DNA from: a virus | Virus record (IMG/VR): IMGVR_UViG_3300046492_000371 | Coordinates: 1-24,482 of that record | Direction: 5' to 3' (one strand) | DNA length: 24,482 nucleotides | Shown: one piece after another, positions 1 to 5,804 of the stretch | How positions within the stretch are numbered: position 1 is the first letter of the stretch | Layout of the letters: each line of letters begins with the position of its first letter | Position numbers and translations under genes: made by a program | Notes under the pieces: generated by a model | Database searches by the model: none | What the model was told of the DNA's origin: nothing | What the model saw: only the letters and a program-made list of their open reading frames with translations

Positions 1-352
1 GATGTAGCTTTGTCAGAACTTCAAACTTCTCTGGAACTACCCAGTATGCTTCGATTACTACAATGTCTGGTTTGTATCTAGTAACTTCTCTATCAATACC
101 GTTGTTGTCTTCTACGTGTACGATTTCTGCTTCGAACATGTCTGGATGATCATTTAGCATGTCAACCATGAATCGTGCGCTGTTAAACAAACCGCTTTCT
201 AACATCCCTGTACTGCAGTACCCACCTTCATCTGTGTAGGCATTTTCTCTATACTTCAAAATAAACTGAATCTTCTTTCTCACAACCTCTCCTTTATCTG
301 TTTGGCTCTTTCTGAAAAGTGAACCGAGCCAACTTAAAAATTTAGTAAACAT
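1..352 (-). CDS. Partial phage protein, N-terminal part only
   Basis: The reading frame is open to the left window edge, so only about the first 117 residues are visible. They start MFTKFLSWLGSLFRK and continue with a beta-alpha pattern (KKIQFILKYRE, later DIVVIEAYWVVPEKFEVLTKLH) that looks like a Rossmann-type fold. I recall similar phage proteins of unknown, possibly glycosyltransferase-like, function, but this is from memory and is not proof. Two starts compete. ATG at 352 lies 3 nt after the spike gene stop, as is usual in this tightly packed block. GTG at 283 has a much better ribosome binding site (AAAGGAG, 5 nt spacer) and would give MRKKIQFILKYRE. The downstream end lies outside the window. 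That the frame is real is likely; its function is open. Confidence 0.6.
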   Translation of the reverse strand, partial: MFTKFLSWLGSLFRKSQTDKGEVVRKKIQFILKYRENAYTDEGGYCSTGMLESGLFNSARFMVDMLNDHPDMFEAEIVHVEDNNGIDREVTRYKPDIVVIEAYWVVPEKFEVLTKLH

Positions 353-355
353 AAA

Positions 356-1399
356 TTATCCCATTTGAACGCCACCTGATGTGACATTAACGAAGTGACC
401 GTTAAACGTTGTTTTTGCGCCATCACTGCTAAGATTGACTTCGGCACCACTACTATGTTTTAGGTCAATGACGCTACCGTTAACTGTAACAGTTTGTTGC
501 CCTTCGTAATCAAGTTTGATTTGAGAACCATCCCAAGTGGCGATGTGGTTCCCACCAAAGTCAACCGTAACCTTAGTGCCGTCTTGGTATATCTTTGTCT
601 GTCCTACTACTTGAGTTACTGCTCCTGATACTCCATCCACAATTCGATACATTGAACCGGCTGGAACTTCTTCCCTGAAAATGATTGAAGAACTTGCAGG
701 AGGAGCACCTGCATTTTGATAACCAGTCTTTACAGCCTGAGCTAAAGCAACATCACCGTAGTACAGGTTGTATCCGTAGTTCTCTATCTTTGCTGCATCA
801 GATGTTGCTGCGTATCCTGTGTATCGATATACTCGACCTTTGATATTCTTAACGATGTCAGAACTCACATCAGTAAAGTGTTCAAAGTTACGAGAAACAA
901 TGCGTACAACATCGTCCCACTTAGAGATAAAGATCTCAGCCAATCGTGAACTTCTCATTAATAGAGAGCCCCCTCTAAGTACCGCTAGTATACCACCTCC
1001 GCTAGAGGCAATGACACGATCTCCTACAGATAAATCTCCAGCTTTGTTAACGTCGTTAATAGCATTTACACCTTCTGGACTGAAATTACCCGTGTCTACT
1101 GCTAAAGTGCCAGTATCGATATTGATAGGAAACGCACTATCAGAGGTTTGTGTACGAGGTAGGAATAGAATAATTAATGGATATCCAAGACCATGCATGA
1201 CAACAACCCTATCCCCCATCACAGGCGTTACTCTGTCACCAGCACGACTCGATCCACCTGACGGTTGACCCCATTGAACCTGGTCTAGGTTCTGTCCACG
1301 AAGAGTTTTTACCTTACAGAAGGAACGAATTGGATCGACTTCTGTTACAGTACCTTCATCAAAAGTGTTGTCAATTTTAGACGGATTGTTAAGCATCAT
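356..1399 (-). CDS. Baseplate central spike / assembly protein V-like
   Basis: A 347-residue protein. Residues about 15-80 (GTVTEVDPIRSFCKVKT, then MGDRVVVMHG) have the pattern of the OB-fold domain of gpV/gp5-type baseplate hub spikes: a short beta barrel with a GDRV turn. The last 110 residues are short alternating beta strands rich in G, N, D, T and V (KIYQDGTKVTVDFGG, GSVIDLKHSSGAEVNL), as in the triple-stranded beta-helix that forms the tip of membrane-piercing spikes. No lysozyme domain is visible, so it is a spike rather than a gp5-type lysozyme fusion. It sits downstream of the sheath and tube candidates on the same strand. The ATG at 1399 and the ATG at 1396 are both possible; GAGG lies 5 nt upstream of the first. 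The upstream region overlaps the divergent plus-strand promoter at 1413. Confidence 0.72.
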   Translation of the reverse strand: MMLNNPSKIDNTFDEGTVTEVDPIRSFCKVKTLRGQNLDQVQWGQPSGGSSRAGDRVTPVMGDRVVVMHGLGYPLIILFLPRTQTSDSAFPINIDTGTLAVDTGNFSPEGVNAINDVNKAGDLSVGDRVIASSGGGILAVLRGGSLLMRSSRLAEIFISKWDDVVRIVSRNFEHFTDVSSDIVKNIKGRVYRYTGYAATSDAAKIENYGYNLYYGDVALAQAVKTGYQNAGAPPASSSIIFREEVPAGSMYRIVDGVSGAVTQVVGQTKIYQDGTKVTVDFGGNHIATWDGSQIKLDYEGQQTVTVNGSVIDLKHSSGAEVNLSSDGAKTTFNGHFVNVTSGGVQMG

Positions 1400-1412
1400 T
1401 TATACCTCAATT

Positions 1413-1421
1413 TGGTATAAG
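1413..1421 (+). promoter_or_regulatory. Extended -10 promoter TGGTATAAG (unit 1)
   Basis: TGGTATAAG matches the extended -10 form TGnTATAAT at 8 of 9 positions. It lies 36 nt upstream of the TTG start at 1458, between divergent genes. No -35 box is evident, as expected for an extended -10 promoter. The same nonamer precedes other plus-strand units at 3257, 3718, 11628 and 12686. Confidence 0.75.
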
Positions 1422-1457
1422 TATTATAGAATAAGTCTTTCACCTCAAGGAGGTATT

Positions 1458-2294
1458 TTGAAAGTTCAACCTATTTCAGATTTGCATCTAGATTGTCTGG
1501 AAGGTAAGCAGTGGGAAGGTGTACTGCATTCCATTATCAATCCAGAAGCAGACGTAATAGTGTTCGCAGGAGACATGTGTGAATGGCGCAACATAGGCCT
1601 TCTCAAGCGAGCACTGGCCGATGTGTACAAACGTATCCTTTATGTGCCAGGTAACCATGAATACTGGGGCTCAGAGGATTGTAGAGGTCTCGTTAAGGAC
1701 CTGAAGACAGTGTTTTCAGGGATGCCTAACGTCGCTGTTCTCAATGAGGATTATCGTCAAATTGATGACGTCCTCTTTATCGGCGGAACTCTCTGGACGA
1801 ATCTGTGGAATCCAATCAATGCAGATATCGTCAAGCACTTCATGGCAGACTTCAGACATTGTCCGAGTCTTACGACTGACTTCACTAACCAGAAGCATGA
1901 GTTCATGGTTGGATTCATTGAAGAGTGCTTGAAGTCAGAAAATTTCAAGGATCACAAGAAAGTCGTTATTACTCATCATGGCCCTTCGTTCCGGGCAGTA
2001 GCAAAGCAGTACCAGTACAGCAGTGCCAACTGTGGCTATTTCAGCGCGTTGGATCATATCCTCGAATCTGAAAAATCTCCTGATGTCTGGATTCACGGTC
2101 ACAGCCATGTTGCTATGGATGAAAAGATCGGCAACACCAGAGTCATCAGGAATCCGTTCGGGTATCAAGGGTACGGAGAGAAGGAAACTGGGTTCAACAA
2201 GGAATTCATGATTGATACCTCGTTGATAACCAGAGAAGTTACAGAAGCAGACATTTGCAGTATGCTTGAAGAGTTCGAAGCAAAGTTCCAATAA
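1458..2294 (+). CDS. Calcineurin-like metallophosphoesterase
   Basis: A 278-residue member of the metallophosphoesterase superfamily, which hydrolyses phosphoesters with a two-metal centre. All signature motifs are present in order: D8-x-H10 (ISDLHLD), G38-D39 (FAGD), G65-N66-H67-E68 (VPGNHE), the histidine in VITHHGPS (about 173) and G214-H215-S216-H217 (IHGHSH). The active site therefore looks intact. Its substrate (nucleic acid, nucleotide or protein phosphate) cannot be told. I chose TTG at 1458 because a near-perfect Shine-Dalgarno AAGGAGGT ends 3 nt before it and the protein then begins MKVQPISDLHLD. The frame is open to 1365, but that part overlaps the divergent gene and contains the promoter. 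It is the first gene of a three-gene plus-strand unit. Confidence 0.85.
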   Translation: MKVQPISDLHLDCLEGKQWEGVLHSIINPEADVIVFAGDMCEWRNIGLLKRALADVYKRILYVPGNHEYWGSEDCRGLVKDLKTVFSGMPNVAVLNEDYRQIDDVLFIGGTLWTNLWNPINADIVKHFMADFRHCPSLTTDFTNQKHEFMVGFIEECLKSENFKDHKKVVITHHGPSFRAVAKQYQYSSANCGYFSALDHILESEKSPDVWIHGHSHVAMDEKIGNTRVIRNPFGYQGYGEKETGFNKEFMIDTSLITREVTEADICSMLEEFEAKFQ

Positions 2295-2317
2295 CCCGTT
2301 TCATATAAGGCTAAATC

Positions 2318-2743
2318 ATGCGTGAAGATCAAGTTAAGTCGATGTTCCTGCTGGCAGGGTTTAATGTCAAGAAAACGACCCAGATAGAAAACGAATACTG
2401 GCCCAAAGCGTATGTCGAGCTTATTGCAGGGTCGCCGTGGTGGCTGGTGGACACGCAGTATGGCACGATCAAGATTGGCTGGCGCAAACGCGTCATCGCA
2501 ATCGACTGGCAAGAGACCGGATATGTCTCTGAGCAGAACGGTGAACACACGTACGACAGTATTACCGATGATGCTGTGACTCGTGGTCCGTGTGATGTTC
2601 ATGCATACAGTATCCCCAAGGCTGTCGAGTATCTGACTGCACTTCGGCGTAACATGGACTTCGAACAGGCAAAGAAAGAAAAGATACGAGTGTCGCAGGG
2701 CACCGTAGCTAAGGTAAGTGCAGGCGCTGGATCGTTCATGTAA
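2318..2743 (+). CDS. Unknown 141-residue phage protein
   Basis: I do not recognise a family. The protein is mixed alpha/beta with an unusually tryptophan- and tyrosine-rich centre (SPWWLVDTQYG, then IGWRKR and IDWQ), which suggests a small folded domain. A charged helix follows (EQAKKEKIRVSQG), with a glycine/alanine-rich tail. It begins 23 nt after the phosphoesterase stop, with AAGG about 7 nt before the ATG, so the two are probably co-transcribed. A hairpin follows directly at 2756. The codon pattern resembles the adjacent plus-strand genes. Likely an accessory, early-expressed protein. Confidence 0.65.
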   Translation: MREDQVKSMFLLAGFNVKKTTQIENEYWPKAYVELIAGSPWWLVDTQYGTIKIGWRKRVIAIDWQETGYVSEQNGEHTYDSITDDAVTRGPCDVHAYSIPKAVEYLTALRRNMDFEQAKKEKIRVSQGTVAKVSAGAGSFM

Positions 2744-2755
2744 GGGAGCAACAAA

Positions 2756-2778
2756 AAACCCGGCATTGCACCGGGTTT
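2756..2778 (+). terminator. Hairpin, weak terminator
   Basis: Perfect 8-bp inverted repeat AAACCCGG / CCGGGTTT with a 7-nt loop, 12 nt after the stop of the 141-residue gene. The T-run after it is poor (TTTGAACTTCTT), so it may be an incomplete terminator or an RNA-processing structure. Confidence 0.5.
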
Positions 2779-2783
2779 GAACT

Positions 2784-2868
2784 TCTTGGTAGAAAGGAGC
2801 GAAACAACCAAGATCTTGTAGAAACTTGTATTTGTTCTTAAAGTGGGACGGGGAATCCCTCGTTTCGC
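2784..2868 (+). other. Structured intergenic RNA, possible pseudoknot
   Basis: TCTTGGT (2784-2790) pairs with ACCAAGA (2807-2813). Inside that 16-nt loop, GCGAAAC (2799-2805) is an exact complement of GTTTCGC (2862-2868), which would make an H-type pseudoknot. Between them lies a further small hairpin (ACGGGG / CCC-T-CGT, 2848-2863). No reading frame with a plausible start uses this stretch. It forms most of the 170-nt gap ahead of the gene at 2914 and could be a leader or a small RNA. Folding was judged by eye. Confidence 0.35.
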
Positions 2869-2913
2869 AAGTGTAAACTAATTTTAACACAGACTGATTT
2901 AAGGAATCAAGAC

Positions 2914-3201
2914 ATGGCAAGTCAAATTCGTTTCCTGGAAAAAACTGAGAACCAGAATCTGAGCGTCAATGAAATGGTTCTCAGGAAGTTTGTTGGGGCA
3001 ATGCACACGCTAGAAGGTCGTAAGAACCTTCATCAAGTTTACAACGATAAGGATTCGTTGTTGAACTATCGCCTTGCATACACAGCTGCAATGACCCTCT
3101 TCACGGTCTGCAACGAAGTGCTGGGCATGAGCATGGGGGTGTACTTGAAACTTCTCAGTGCCCATTTCGAATTCATTCATACTCCGGTTTTGGAGTGGTA
3201 A
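2914..3201 (+). CDS. Unknown 95-residue helical protein
   Basis: I do not recognise a family. The protein is predicted mostly helical; the C-terminal third is hydrophobic (YTAAMTLFTVCNEVLGMSMGVYLKLLSAHFEF), with charged residues breaking it, so a soluble helical bundle is likelier than a membrane anchor. AAGGAA lies 8 nt before the ATG. The gene is preceded by the structured leader at 2784-2868 and followed 8 nt after its stop by a strong terminator, so it closes the first plus-strand unit. Confidence 0.65.
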   Translation: MASQIRFLEKTENQNLSVNEMVLRKFVGAMHTLEGRKNLHQVYNDKDSLLNYRLAYTAAMTLFTVCNEVLGMSMGVYLKLLSAHFEFIHTPVLEW

Positions 3202-3209
3202 GGTAGAAG

Positions 3210-3237
3210 AAGGCCCAGGTAACACTGGGTCTTTTTT
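3210..3237 (+). terminator. Rho-independent terminator
   Basis: Stem AAGGCCCAG / CTGGGTCTT, with one G-T wobble and a 6-nt loop, followed by a T-run. It ends the unit 1413-3201. Confidence 0.85.
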
Positions 3238-3256
3238 AGCATCTGGAAGGACTATT

Positions 3257-3265
3257 TGGTATAAG
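3257..3265 (+). promoter_or_regulatory. Extended -10 promoter TGGTATAAG (unit 2)
   Basis: Exact copy of the nonamer, 20 nt after a terminator and 45 nt before the ATG at 3311. There is no recognisable -35 box. Confidence 0.75.
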
Positions 3266-3310
3266 TATATTGTAGTTAAAAACCAGATTACGCTTACGGG
3301 GGCGACCAAA

Positions 3311-3640
3311 ATGTCTAATAGATATATTCGCACAAGATACGGGACCAATGGAAAGTCCGTGCTGATATCATTCGAGATTCCAGGAGTTCGATTGGAGTTA
3401 CTGCAAGTGGAAGGGCAACCTACTGAAGCATTCGGCGTGATGAAAGGTCACTGCTTGGAAAATATTATAACGGGGGCGAAAAAGGGAATAGAAATAGAAA
3501 TCCAGCGGATAGCGTGCACATCAGATAGAGATAAGAGAGTAAAAGACTTAGAGGCAGCACTTGTCTGTATCGACGAGGCCATTGCAAGAGACGAACACCG
3601 ACTGGCACGTAAGTTCCCAGTACGAGGCGCAATAGCCTGA
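3311..3640 (+). CDS. Unknown 109-residue protein
   Basis: I do not recognise a family. The N-terminal half is beta-rich (KSVLISFEIPGVRLELLQVEG); the C-terminal half is a charged helix (KRVKDLEAALVCIDEAIARDEHRLARKF) that could form a coiled coil. The frame is open further upstream, but the ATG at 3311 is the first start downstream of the promoter at 3257. A G-rich stretch (ACGGGGGCGACC) stands in for a Shine-Dalgarno. It is a single-gene unit bounded by its own promoter and terminator. Confidence 0.65.
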   Translation: MSNRYIRTRYGTNGKSVLISFEIPGVRLELLQVEGQPTEAFGVMKGHCLENIITGAKKGIEIEIQRIACTSDRDKRVKDLEAALVCIDEAIARDEHRLARKFPVRGAIA

Positions 3641-3671
3641 GAGAGACCCGTGGTAGGGTGAGTAGTACTTA

Positions 3672-3697
3672 AGCCCAGATATCATCGGGCTCTTTTT
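3672..3697 (+). terminator. Rho-independent terminator
   Basis: AGCCC / GGGCT stem with an inner GAT/ATC pairing, then CTTTTTC. It follows the gene ending at 3640. Confidence 0.8.
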
Positions 3698-3717
3698 CAA
3701 TTTTCGAATGTTGAAAC

Positions 3718-3726
3718 TGGTATAAG
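3718..3726 (+). promoter_or_regulatory. Extended -10 promoter TGGTATAAG (unit 3)
   Basis: Exact nonamer, 47 nt before the GTG start at 3774. The 12-mer AGTAATAACAAT just downstream recurs downstream of the 11628 promoter, so the initially transcribed region is partly conserved too. Confidence 0.75.
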
Positions 3727-3773
3727 AAAATTAGTAATAACAATGATTTTAAAACCTATTCAGGAGTAAGACC

Positions 3774-4112
3774 GTGCACGAATTCTGCCTGTTCAGTTTC
3801 TACGGTTTCATCGCTGTGTCATTCTTCTCCATCATCTTGAACATATTTGCTCAGATGAAATACAGAAAAGTATTTGAGCTGGTGGAAGATTTGCCGAACA
3901 TCAGTCTCAAGGAAATGTTCAACGGTAACATTCCGTTCTACATGACCAGGTGGTTCACGATACTGATTCAAGTCCCGTATCTGATCATTCTGTGGTTGAT
4001 TGCACGTGAAGTGCAACCTGATCCTATTTGGATGACAGCGTTCCTTATGGGACTGTTGGGGAATTACTACATCGTCTTCAGAAAGACCTCTAAGGTCTGG
4101 AAGCACATGTAA
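3774..4112 (+). CDS. Small three-helix membrane protein
   Basis: A 112-residue protein with hydrophobic segments at about residues 5-27 (FSFYGFIAVSFFSIILNIFA), 58-77 (RWFTILIQVPYLIILWLIA) and 84-101 (IWMTAFLMGLLGNYYIVF), joined by short charged loops and ending in a basic tail. It is probably placed in the host inner membrane. I recognise no family; phage membrane proteins of this size can be exclusion, lysis-control or host-takeover factors, but nothing here decides. The start is GTG, with AGGAG 7 nt upstream. The gene forms its own unit between a promoter and a terminator. Confidence 0.7.
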   Translation: MHEFCLFSFYGFIAVSFFSIILNIFAQMKYRKVFELVEDLPNISLKEMFNGNIPFYMTRWFTILIQVPYLIILWLIAREVQPDPIWMTAFLMGLLGNYYIVFRKTSKVWKHM

Positions 4113-4120
4113 AGAAGAAA

Positions 4121-4147
4121 GGCCCCGATTTCTCAGGGCCTTTTTTT
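4121..4147. terminator. Bidirectional terminator between convergent genes
   Basis: GGCCC / GGGCC stem with a 10-nt loop, followed by seven T on the plus strand. On the minus strand it is followed by TTTCTTCTTT. It overlaps the stop of the minus-strand gene at 4146 and serves both converging units. Confidence 0.85.
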
Positions 4148-4823
4148 ATCCGTTGAAGCTTACTGGAACTGGTCGGTCGAATTGAATCGAGACGTTTTCA
4201 GCAATTACAGGCTGTGCGCTTGCAACTGCGAAACTGTAGTTTTGGAACATACAGTATTCGAGGTACAGACCGGCAAGAGCTTGGCCGAAACCATCTGAAC
4301 CACCGCCACGAGTCTTGAATACCATCAGAAGACCAAACGGTACTGCGAACGTTTCTGAGTCAAGGTTCATCTGAATGTAGGTGTTAGGAGAATCAGCACC
4401 TGGAGCACCGAAACCACCGTTGTTCATTGCTGGGCGATAAGCTTGCTGTGAAAGAGCAAACAGAACGTTGCCTTGGTCAGCGAGGAACTTGCTAAGTGAA
4501 ATAGCATGTTGTGTCTTACCACGTGTGAAGAATGAACGATTTGAACCTACTTCGAATAGACGTGCTAGACCTGCGTCTGCGCTCATCTGAATGTTATCGG
4601 TTAGACCGATAGGCACTAGATCACCAACGCCACCTGAGAGGCCTGTGAAACGTGCTGGACCAGCGAATAACGCTGTGGTGTCCGGTGAAGCTGAAAATTG
4701 TGAGAACCGCTCATAGCCGTCCTGGTTAAGCTTCGAGATGTACTCGTTCTTCCAGTCCCAGCCGAGTCCAAACCCAGCTTCCTGGACGGTGGTTAGGCGG
4801 TCATTGGTAGCATCGGCTGCCAT
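4146..4823 (-). CDS. Virion structural protein, tail tube candidate
   Basis: A 225-residue protein without signal or membrane segments. It is rich in small and aromatic residues with beta-type periodicity (ARLFEVGSNRSFFTRGK, FAVPFGLLMVFKTRGGG, VIAENVSIQFDRPVPVSF). Its position, the next virion gene after the tail sheath on the same strand, is where contractile-tail phages usually carry the tube gene; that is the main reason for the call, since I see no decisive motif. A baseplate or other tail protein is possible. I chose ATG at 4823 (MAADATND) because AAGGA lies upstream; a longer frame from 4874 has no ribosome site and overlaps the divergent endonuclease promoter. A TTAAAATA late-promoter motif lies at 4892-4899. 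Confidence 0.55.
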   Translation of the reverse strand: MAADATNDRLTTVQEAGFGLGWDWKNEYISKLNQDGYERFSQFSASPDTTALFAGPARFTGLSGGVGDLVPIGLTDNIQMSADAGLARLFEVGSNRSFFTRGKTQHAISLSKFLADQGNVLFALSQQAYRPAMNNGGFGAPGADSPNTYIQMNLDSETFAVPFGLLMVFKTRGGGSDGFGQALAGLYLEYCMFQNYSFAVASAQPVIAENVSIQFDRPVPVSFNG

Positions 4824-4852
4824 ATAGTATCTATCCTTAAAAATGAATTCTT

Positions 4853-4861
4853 TGGTACAAG
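4853..4861 (+). promoter_or_regulatory. Variant extended -10 promoter TGGTACAAG
   Basis: Differs from the nonamer of the other plus-strand units by one base (C for T at the sixth position). It lies 70 nt before the homing endonuclease start and within the leader of the divergent virion gene. A 6-bp hairpin (4871-4892) would be at the very 5' end of its transcript. Confidence 0.5.
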
Positions 4862-4891
4862 AAGATTGAGACAACCTGTACCCTACGGTTG

Positions 4892-4899
4892 TATTTTAA
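4892..4899 (-). promoter_or_regulatory. Late promoter motif TTAAAATA
   Basis: Reads TTAAAATA on the minus strand, 68 nt upstream of the ATG at 4823. It matches the motif found before six other virion units (see 8517, 10273, 11586, 14642, 19250 and 22066). Confidence 0.55.
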
Positions 4900-4931
4900 T
4901 TGGAAGTTAGAGAAGGACATGTATATAAAAA

Positions 4932-5750
4932 ATGAAGTTTGAAGTAGAAAATAACGAAAAAAATTTGGCAGGAATCTACTCTATAACTTGCTTGGCGAAT
5001 GGTAGACAATACGTTGGATCAACGACTAAGTTTTGCAGAAGACACAAGGATCACTTAAGAGCTTTAGCTTCTAAAACTCACGGAAATAGACACCTCCAGT
5101 TTTCCTTCGACAAATACGGGCCCGAAAGTTTTGTATTTAAAGTAGTGGAATTAGTTGTAGACAGAATCGATTTACTAAGCAGAGAACAGATACACTTAAA
5201 TAAACTATCTAGGGAAGATTTCAATATAACAAGAACAGCTGGATCAGTTGATATGACTGAAGAGACTGTTTCTAAAATGAAGAATGCTTATTATGCAAAT
5301 GAGAAAGATAGACTTTTGCAATTAAAAACGTTGCACGATAAAACTAGGGGTAAAACCCAATCTAATGAAGAACGTCTTCAGTCAGAGATTTCCGGGTTCA
5401 AGGCGGCGTTGATTCACAGAAAAATATCTGATAGAGATGTACTAGCTTTCATACATTTGCTTATTTCAAATCCATCATACAAAGCATCAGATTTTGCTAA
5501 AAAATTGGGTGTTGATAAAAGTACTATTTGTAATATATTCAAACGTCTAAGTTCTAAAGGTAATAATTTTCTGCCAATTTTTACCCCCATACTTGACAAG
5601 ATCGGATACATAAAAAGCGGAGCTAATAGCTATTTAGACATACGTAAGTTGGTAGAAAATAACGTATTGAATTTAGATGTCGAATTTGTACCGGGTAGAG
5701 ATAATCTGATAGTCGATCCTATTGAGTTACACTCTTTTGTAAAAAGATAG
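4932..5750 (+). CDS. GIY-YIG homing endonuclease, free-standing
   Basis: A 272-residue nuclease. The N-terminal GIY-YIG domain is complete: G14-I15-Y16, then Y27-V28-G29, basic residues R36/R37, H41, and the metal-binding glutamate E85 in SREQ. A linker follows, then a helix-turn-helix at about residues 177-205 (ASDFAKKLGVDKSTICNIFK) that likely gives DNA-site specificity. The architecture is that of Seg-type free-standing homing endonucleases, which spread by cutting related genomes lacking them. It lies between two conserved tail genes, on the opposite strand, and is visibly more A+T-rich than its neighbours, consistent with horizontal arrival. Translation looks restrained: AAGGA is 14 nt before the ATG, and an out-of-frame 7-codon frame starts at 4919, almost on the Shine-Dalgarno. 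Confidence 0.85.
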   Translation: MKFEVENNEKNLAGIYSITCLANGRQYVGSTTKFCRRHKDHLRALASKTHGNRHLQFSFDKYGPESFVFKVVELVVDRIDLLSREQIHLNKLSREDFNITRTAGSVDMTEETVSKMKNAYYANEKDRLLQLKTLHDKTRGKTQSNEERLQSEISGFKAALIHRKISDRDVLAFIHLLISNPSYKASDFAKKLGVDKSTICNIFKRLSSKGNNFLPIFTPILDKIGYIKSGANSYLDIRKLVENNVLNLDVEFVPGRDNLIVDPIELHSFVKR

Positions 5751-5762
5751 ATACAAACAAAA

Positions 5763-5789
5763 AAGCCCAGATTTCTCCGGGCTTTTTTT
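5763..5789. terminator. Bidirectional terminator
   Basis: AAGCCC / GGGCTT stem with a 10-nt loop, then seven T; the complementary strand also has an A/T-rich tail. It sits between the converging endonuclease and tail sheath genes. Confidence 0.85.
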
Positions 5790-5804
5790 AGTTTTCTGAA
5801 CTCA

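Noticed and set aside
819-1268. Plus-strand frame of 149 codons opposite the spike gene
   Set aside because: Antisense shadow with no ribosome site; the spike frame has recognisable domains.
1365-1457. Longer phosphoesterase start upstream
   Set aside because: It would contain the promoter and overlap the divergent gene; the TTG at 1458 has a near-perfect Shine-Dalgarno and begins the conserved domain.
2784-2880. tRNA gene in the intergenic structured region
   Set aside because: No T-arm consensus or acceptor stem could be built; the pairing is pseudoknot-like instead.
2165-2920. Minus-strand frame of 251 codons across three plus-strand genes
   Set aside because: It runs over a terminator hairpin, has no ribosome site and a composition unlike a real protein; the plus-strand genes have promoters and good starts.
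4919-4942. Seven-codon frame before the endonuclease as a real gene
   Set aside because: The Shine-Dalgarno is only 1 nt from the ATG; more likely a regulatory or accidental upstream start.
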